The position numbers and the translations under genes were made by a program. A stretch of DNA of 6,181 nucleotides from DATDYW01 sp036516995. GTDB lineage: Bacteria > Patescibacteriota > Minisyncoccia > Phycocordibacterales > JAACPR01. This document shows, one piece after another, positions 5,570-6,181 of this stretch. Each line of letters opens with the position of its first letter. Within the stretch, counting starts at the first letter, position 1. The notes under the pieces are model-generated. The model was not told the origin of the DNA. It did not search any database and was given only the letters and a program-made list of their open reading frames with translations. The stretch spans positions 1 to 6,181 of the forward strand of contig DATDYW010000058.1 in assembly GCA_036516995.1 (NCBI GenBank), read 5' to 3'.

Positions 5570-5614
5570 AAGAACCGAAGGGTCCAAGGTTCAGAGGGAC
5601 CGAGGGCTGAGTGA

Positions 5615-6157
5615 TCAGGCCGAGGCCTGAACGCCCAATTTCGAGGCGTTGCGGACGAGCAGGAACCGGTAGAAGCCGACCCAGTCGAGGCCCCAGCCGT
5701 AGAGGCTGAGGTCCCGCCCCGCGTCGCGCCTGCCGAGCACGGGCACGAGGCGGCCGCCGCCCACCCGACCGACGGAACCGAGTCCGACGATCCAGTGCTT
5801 GCGCTGGACGTTGGGGTGCGCGGCGCCGAAGGCGCACAGGGGCGCGATGCCGGCGACCCGCCAGGGGTTCGCCTCGTCGAGCGCGGCGGCGGCCGAGACG
5901 ACCGACGCCGACGACTTGTTCGAATCGAAGCCGAGGAGCGCCACCTCGAGGCGGACGACTCCCTCACCCTCGACCGGGAAGCGGTCGACGGTGATGTCGG
6001 TGTTGACGTTGTTCCCGTCGTAGCCGCCGCGCAGCATCGTCGCGTAGCCGCCGGGGGCGGCAATCGCGGCGTAGTCGACGTCGAGCTCGCCGAACGACTG
6101 AAAGCTGGCACGCACGGGCGTGCTCACCAAGATCGATATTTCTTTGATAGGGCTCAT
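5615..6157 (-). CDS. Uncharacterised protein, Parcubacteria-type family
   Basis: A 180-residue protein with no signal peptide or membrane segment. GC-rich third codon positions and a following intrinsic terminator support a real gene. The most pattern-rich part is residues 111-170: GAAHPNVQRKHWIVGLGS (111-128), RLVPVLGRRDAGRDLSLYGW (136-155) and a Trp/Tyr-rich end, LDWVGFYRFLLVRN (157-170). From memory, this layout (AxHPxxQR, IVxLGS, VPxL, then RFLxVR near the C-terminus) resembles a widespread unnamed family in Parcubacteria. I cannot confirm that here. The N-terminal half has Gly/Asn/Asp-rich stretches (APGGYATMLRGGYDGNNVNT, 34-53). The ATG start has no Shine-Dalgarno, and only 24 bp of upstream sequence is present, so the promoter cannot be judged. 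No function is proposed. Confidence 0.8.
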   Translation of the reverse strand: MSPIKEISILVSTPVRASFQSFGELDVDYAAIAAPGGYATMLRGGYDGNNVNTDITVDRFPVEGEGVVRLEVALLGFDSNKSSASVVSAAAALDEANPWRVAGIAPLCAFGAAHPNVQRKHWIVGLGSVGRVGGGRLVPVLGRRDAGRDLSLYGWGLDWVGFYRFLLVRNASKLGVQASA

Positions 6158-6181
6158 CCGTATTTGCTACTAGATTTAACG

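Noticed and set aside
5581..5601. Second hairpin GGTCC-N11-GGACC upstream of the terminator
   Set aside because: The stem is only 5 bp with an 11-base loop and no T-run. It lies just before the strong terminator and adds nothing convincing.
5403..6111. Minus-strand frames 5403-5837 and 5494-6111 overlapping the uncharacterised gene
   Set aside because: They run through the intrinsic terminator and/or the tpiA start. They give Ser/Arg/Ala-rich sequence, unlike the balanced composition of the 5615-6157 frame.

Overview
The window carries six protein-coding genes and no RNA genes, CRISPR array or insertion sequence. Five genes are on the minus strand and one is on the plus strand. Base composition is GC-rich overall, with AT-richer patches around the regulatory gaps. 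None of the six start codons has a recognisable Shine-Dalgarno sequence. Five of them lie only 6 to 9 nt downstream of a -10-like hexamer, which suggests leaderless or nearly leaderless transcripts. Compact single-copy housekeeping genes, short gaps, a RecJ/PGK/TIM set with slightly divergent motifs, and an orphan protein resembling a family I associate with Parcubacteria point to a Candidate Phyla Radiation (Patescibacteria) genome. That placement is an inference; no marker such as rRNA is present.

Layout, left to right. 1-77 is non-coding, with a short tandem repeat. 78-1778 (minus) encodes the single-strand exonuclease RecJ. 1779-1901 is a divergent promoter region holding a near-leaderless recJ promoter, a perfect 17-bp inverted repeat, and a leaderless promoter for the plus-strand HIT-family protein (1902-2339). 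The HIT gene overlaps the 3' end of the minus-strand pgk (2320-3459) by 20 bp. Upstream of pgk, on the same strand, is a three-part regulator-like protein (3484-4560): winged helix-turn-helix, GHKL ATPase, then a STAS-like DUF4325 domain. Its start should be moved 13 codons in from the longest frame, because that frame's TTG 'start' is the -35 box of a good promoter. Upstream of that promoter is an array of five TTTACAA-like heptamers spaced about one helical turn apart, the nearest one overlapping the -35. 4694-5497 (minus) is triosephosphate isomerase. 5535-5569 is a strong intrinsic terminator, and 5615-6157 (minus) is an uncharacterised protein.

Functionally, tpiA and pgk are two lower-glycolysis enzymes bracketing the regulator. 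pgk starts 24 bp after the regulator's stop, so it can be co-transcribed with the regulator or read from its own -10. The most interesting part of the window is the regulator with its phased operator-like array. One chain combines DNA binding with both halves of a partner-switch-like module, next to what looks like its own operator. The second is the perfect inverted repeat between recJ and the HIT gene.
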